A stretch of DNA of 7,120 nucleotides from NCBI GenBank assembly GCA_016870235.1, contig VGCB01000141.1:1-7120 (forward strand), given 5' to 3'. The stretch comes from Actinomycetota bacterium. Lineage in GTDB: Bacteria; Actinomycetota; Thermoleophilia; Gaiellales; Gaiellaceae. The first letter of the stretch is position 1. Each line of letters starts with the position of its first letter. A model generated the notes under the pieces. It saw only the letters and a list, made by a program, of their open reading frames with translations. It did no database searches and had not been told where the DNA came from. Shown in pieces: positions 5,932 to 7,120 of this stretch. The position numbers and the translations under genes were made by a program.

Positions 5932-5946
5932 GGAAGGGATACCCGC
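5924..5946 (+). promoter_or_regulatory. csrA SD region with tandem AGGGA motifs and a hairpin over the fliW stop
   Basis: The csrA SD is GGGAAGGG (5931-5938), 8 nt before the ATG at 5947. It contains two tandem AGGGA motifs (5930-5934 and 5935-5939), each fitting the ANGGA core bound by CsrA. CCTTC (5924-5928) can pair with GAAGG (5933-5937), leaving a TAGG loop that holds the fliW stop codon (TAG, 5929-5931). CsrA autoregulation or translational coupling through this stem is possible but unproven; AGGGA motifs also simply arise from SD sequence. Confidence 0.35.
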
Positions 5947-6159
5947 ATGCTCGTCATCACACGGAAGTCCGGTGAGCGCATCTGCCTCGGCGACGAGATC
6001 ACCATCACGGTGCTCGACATCGTCGGGTCGTCGGTTCGTCTCGGGATCGAGGCGCCGGCGGAGGTGCCCGTCTACCGCCACGAGATCTGGGCGGCGGTCA
6101 AGGCGGAGAACCAGGCTGCCGCGGAGACGGGCACGGGAGACCTCCCGAAGTCGTCATAG
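5947..6159 (+). CDS. csrA: RNA-binding translational regulator CsrA
   Basis: 70 aa. CsrA is a homodimeric RNA-binding protein that recognises ANGGA motifs, often in hairpin loops over SD sites, and blocks ribosome binding. The fold is recognisable from MLVITRKSGERICLGDEITI (residues 1-20), VRLGIEAPAEVPVYRHEI (30-47) and the following helix. Arg44, a key RNA-contact residue, is present (VYRHEI). The usual Leu4 is Ile here. Asn55 in the C-terminal helix (KAEN) matches a position that, from memory, is implicated in FliW contact in B. subtilis CsrA. A polar 10-15-residue tail extends beyond the core, as in other FliW-regulated CsrAs. It lies between fliW and flagellin, and the flagellin leader just downstream has GGA motifs, so flagellin mRNA is its expected main target. 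Confidence 0.95.
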   Translation: MLVITRKSGERICLGDEITITVLDIVGSSVRLGIEAPAEVPVYRHEIWAAVKAENQAAAETGTGDLPKSS

Positions 6160-6189
6160 GAGCTCCAAGGAGAAAGGACTCTCACCGTT
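6134..6189 (+). promoter_or_regulatory. Flagellin leader: candidate CsrA-binding site over the SD
   Basis: Three GGA motifs lie within 20 nt: AGGAG (6158-6162), AAGGAG (6167-6172) and AAAGGA (6173-6178). The last two overlap the flagellin SD, 17 and 11 nt before ATG 6190. GGAGCTCC (6159-6166) is self-complementary, and its CTCC arm can pair with either flanking GGAG. Just upstream, inside the csrA 3' end, CGGGAG (6134-6139) and CTCCCG (6142-6147) form a perfect inverted repeat with a 2-nt spacer. B. subtilis hag has two CsrA sites upstream of its start codon, one over the SD, so the layout is comparable. CsrA binding here is inferred. Confidence 0.5.
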
Positions 6190-7008
6190 ATGTCCCTGCG
6201 GATTCAGAACAACGTCGAGGCGTTCAACGCCCATCGCCAGCTCGTCGGCACCTCCGGCCGTCTCTCGCAGACGATGGAGAAGCTGTCGTCGGGCTACCGC
6301 ATCAACCGCGCGTCGGACGACGCGGCCGGGCTCGCGATCAGCGAGAAGCTGCGGGCGCAGATCGGCGGCCTCGCGCAGGCCCAGCGGAACGCCATGGACG
6401 CCGTGTCGCTCGTGCAGACGGCCGAAGGCTCGATGCAGGAGGTGCACGTGATGCTCCAGCGCGTCCGCGACCTCGCCGTCCAGTACAAGAACGGCACCCT
6501 GTCCCCGGCGGACCGGACGTCGATCGAGCAGGAGGTCAGCGAGCTCGGCGACGAGATCGCCCGCATCGCGTCGGACACGACCTTCAACGGGATCACGCTG
6601 CTGACGGGCACCGCGACCGTCACGTTCCAGATCGGCGCCAACGACAACCAGACGATCAACGTCTCCGCGATCAACCTCTGGGGCGCCGGCGCCACGTTCT
6701 CGGTCAACTCGGCGATCTTCACCGCGTTCTCGACCGCGTCGCTCGCACAGATCGACACGGCGATCCAGAACGTCGCCTCGGCCCGCGCCACCTTCGGCTC
6801 GGCCCAGAACCGCATCGAGCACGCTCTCAACAACCTCGCCTCGTACGAGGAGAACCTGCAGGCCTCGGAGAGCCGCATCCGCGACGTCGACATGGCGGCG
6901 GAGATGGTCGAGTTCACGAAGCTGCAGATCCTCCAGCAGGCGGGCACCGCGATGCTCGCGCAGGCCAACCAGTCGCCCCAGGCCGTCCTCCGGCTGCTCC
7001 AGGGCTAA
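6190..7008 (+). CDS. fliC: Flagellin (filament subunit)
   Basis: 272 aa. This is the filament subunit, exported unfolded and polymerised at the filament tip. The N-terminal D0/D1 helices (residues 1-110) contain MSLRIQNNVEAFNAHRQL, EKLSSGYRINRASDDAAG, LAISEKLRAQIGGLAQAQRN and the QTAEGSMQEVHVMLQRVRDL spoke region. FNGITLLTG follows near residue 135. The variable middle is only about 45 residues, so D2/D3 outer domains are absent, as in B. subtilis Hag. The C-terminal D1/D0 helix (from about residue 207, NRIEHALNNLASYEENLQAS) ends with QAVLRLLQG. No cysteine is seen. ATG 6190 is supported by the family N-terminus and upstream AAGGAG/AAAGGA. It is the last complete gene of the run and probably receives readthrough from the promoter at 1571. 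No separate promoter is visible in the 30-nt gap. Confidence 0.95.
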   Translation: MSLRIQNNVEAFNAHRQLVGTSGRLSQTMEKLSSGYRINRASDDAAGLAISEKLRAQIGGLAQAQRNAMDAVSLVQTAEGSMQEVHVMLQRVRDLAVQYKNGTLSPADRTSIEQEVSELGDEIARIASDTTFNGITLLTGTATVTFQIGANDNQTINVSAINLWGAGATFSVNSAIFTAFSTASLAQIDTAIQNVASARATFGSAQNRIEHALNNLASYEENLQASESRIRDVDMAAEMVEFTKLQILQQAGTAMLAQANQSPQAVLRLLQG

Positions 7009-7082
7009 GAACTCGAATCAAAATGAAGGGACCCGCTCGGTTGTGACGAAGTCGTCGGTATCCGTTGTCAAGCTGGAAGGGG

Positions 7083-7120
7083 ATGCCGGTGGCGATGTCG
7101 AGGCCGTGGGATGTGCCTGA
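7083..7120 (+). CDS. Possible start of a further gene, cut by the window edge
   Basis: GGAAGGGG (7075-7082) is a good SD. Three in-frame start candidates follow: ATG 7083 (too close), GTG 7089 (6 nt spacing) and ATG 7095 (12 nt spacing). The frame reads MPVAMSRPWDVP and is still open at the window end. Too little is visible to name it; fliD, fliS or flaG often follow flagellin, but nothing here identifies one. A competing 25-codon frame from GTG 7043 ends at 7120. Confidence 0.25.
   Translation, partial: MPVAMSRPWDVP

Noticed and set aside
6154..6822. Minus-strand frames opposite flagellin
   Set aside because: Antisense readings of a well-conserved flagellin; no SD or domain evidence.
1..7120. 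CRISPR arrays, insertion sequences, tRNA or rRNA genes, attachment sites
   Set aside because: No regularly spaced repeats, transposase-like protein, terminal inverted repeats or cloverleaf-like sequence was seen; codon bias is uniform throughout.

Overview
This is a 7.1 kb stretch of a flagellar gene cluster with high G+C content (about 70% by eye, strong G/C bias at third codon positions). It encodes the distal rod, the hook-filament junction and the filament. The genes usually found between flgG and flgJ in diderms (flgH and flgI, for the L- and P-rings) are absent. FlgJ is a bare rod-binding domain without a muramidase. The fliW-csrA-flagellin block is typical of Gram-positive flagellar regulons. 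Together with the base composition this suggests a motile monoderm, most likely an actinobacterium, perhaps a deep-branching one such as Thermoleophilia. The phylum is inference; the gene identities are much firmer.

Layout. Bases 1-697 (minus strand) hold a FliK-like hook-length-control gene that runs off the left edge and appears to carry a one-base frameshift near 482-490. A 72-bp divergent spacer separates it from flgF (770-1495, plus strand). A 214-bp intergenic region follows, with a GC-rich inverted repeat, a near-consensus flagellar sigma-28 promoter (TAAA-N15-GCCGATCA) and two leader hairpins. One of these, with a UUCG tetraloop, covers the only good Shine-Dalgarno (SD) candidate for the next gene. 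From 1710 to 7008 the genes form one tightly packed plus-strand run: flgG, flgJ, flgN, flgK, flgL, fliW, csrA, fliC. Gaps run from 4-nt overlaps to 30 nt, and no obvious internal terminator was seen. The last 112 bases carry no clear terminator and possibly the first codons of another gene.

How the genes work together. FlgF and FlgG build the rod and FlgJ acts in rod assembly. FlgN is the export chaperone for FlgK and FlgL, which form the junction on which flagellin polymerises. FliW and CsrA form the partner-switch that ties flagellin translation to filament export: free flagellin binds FliW, which releases CsrA to repress flagellin mRNA. The leader just before the flagellin start codon has three closely spaced GGA motifs, as expected of a CsrA target.

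Everything here belongs to known flagellar families, and I do not see an undescribed system. The points worth a second look are regulatory: a late-class promoter placed in front of a rod gene, SD-masking hairpins that span the upstream stop codon at several junctions, and the frameshift in the FliK-like gene.
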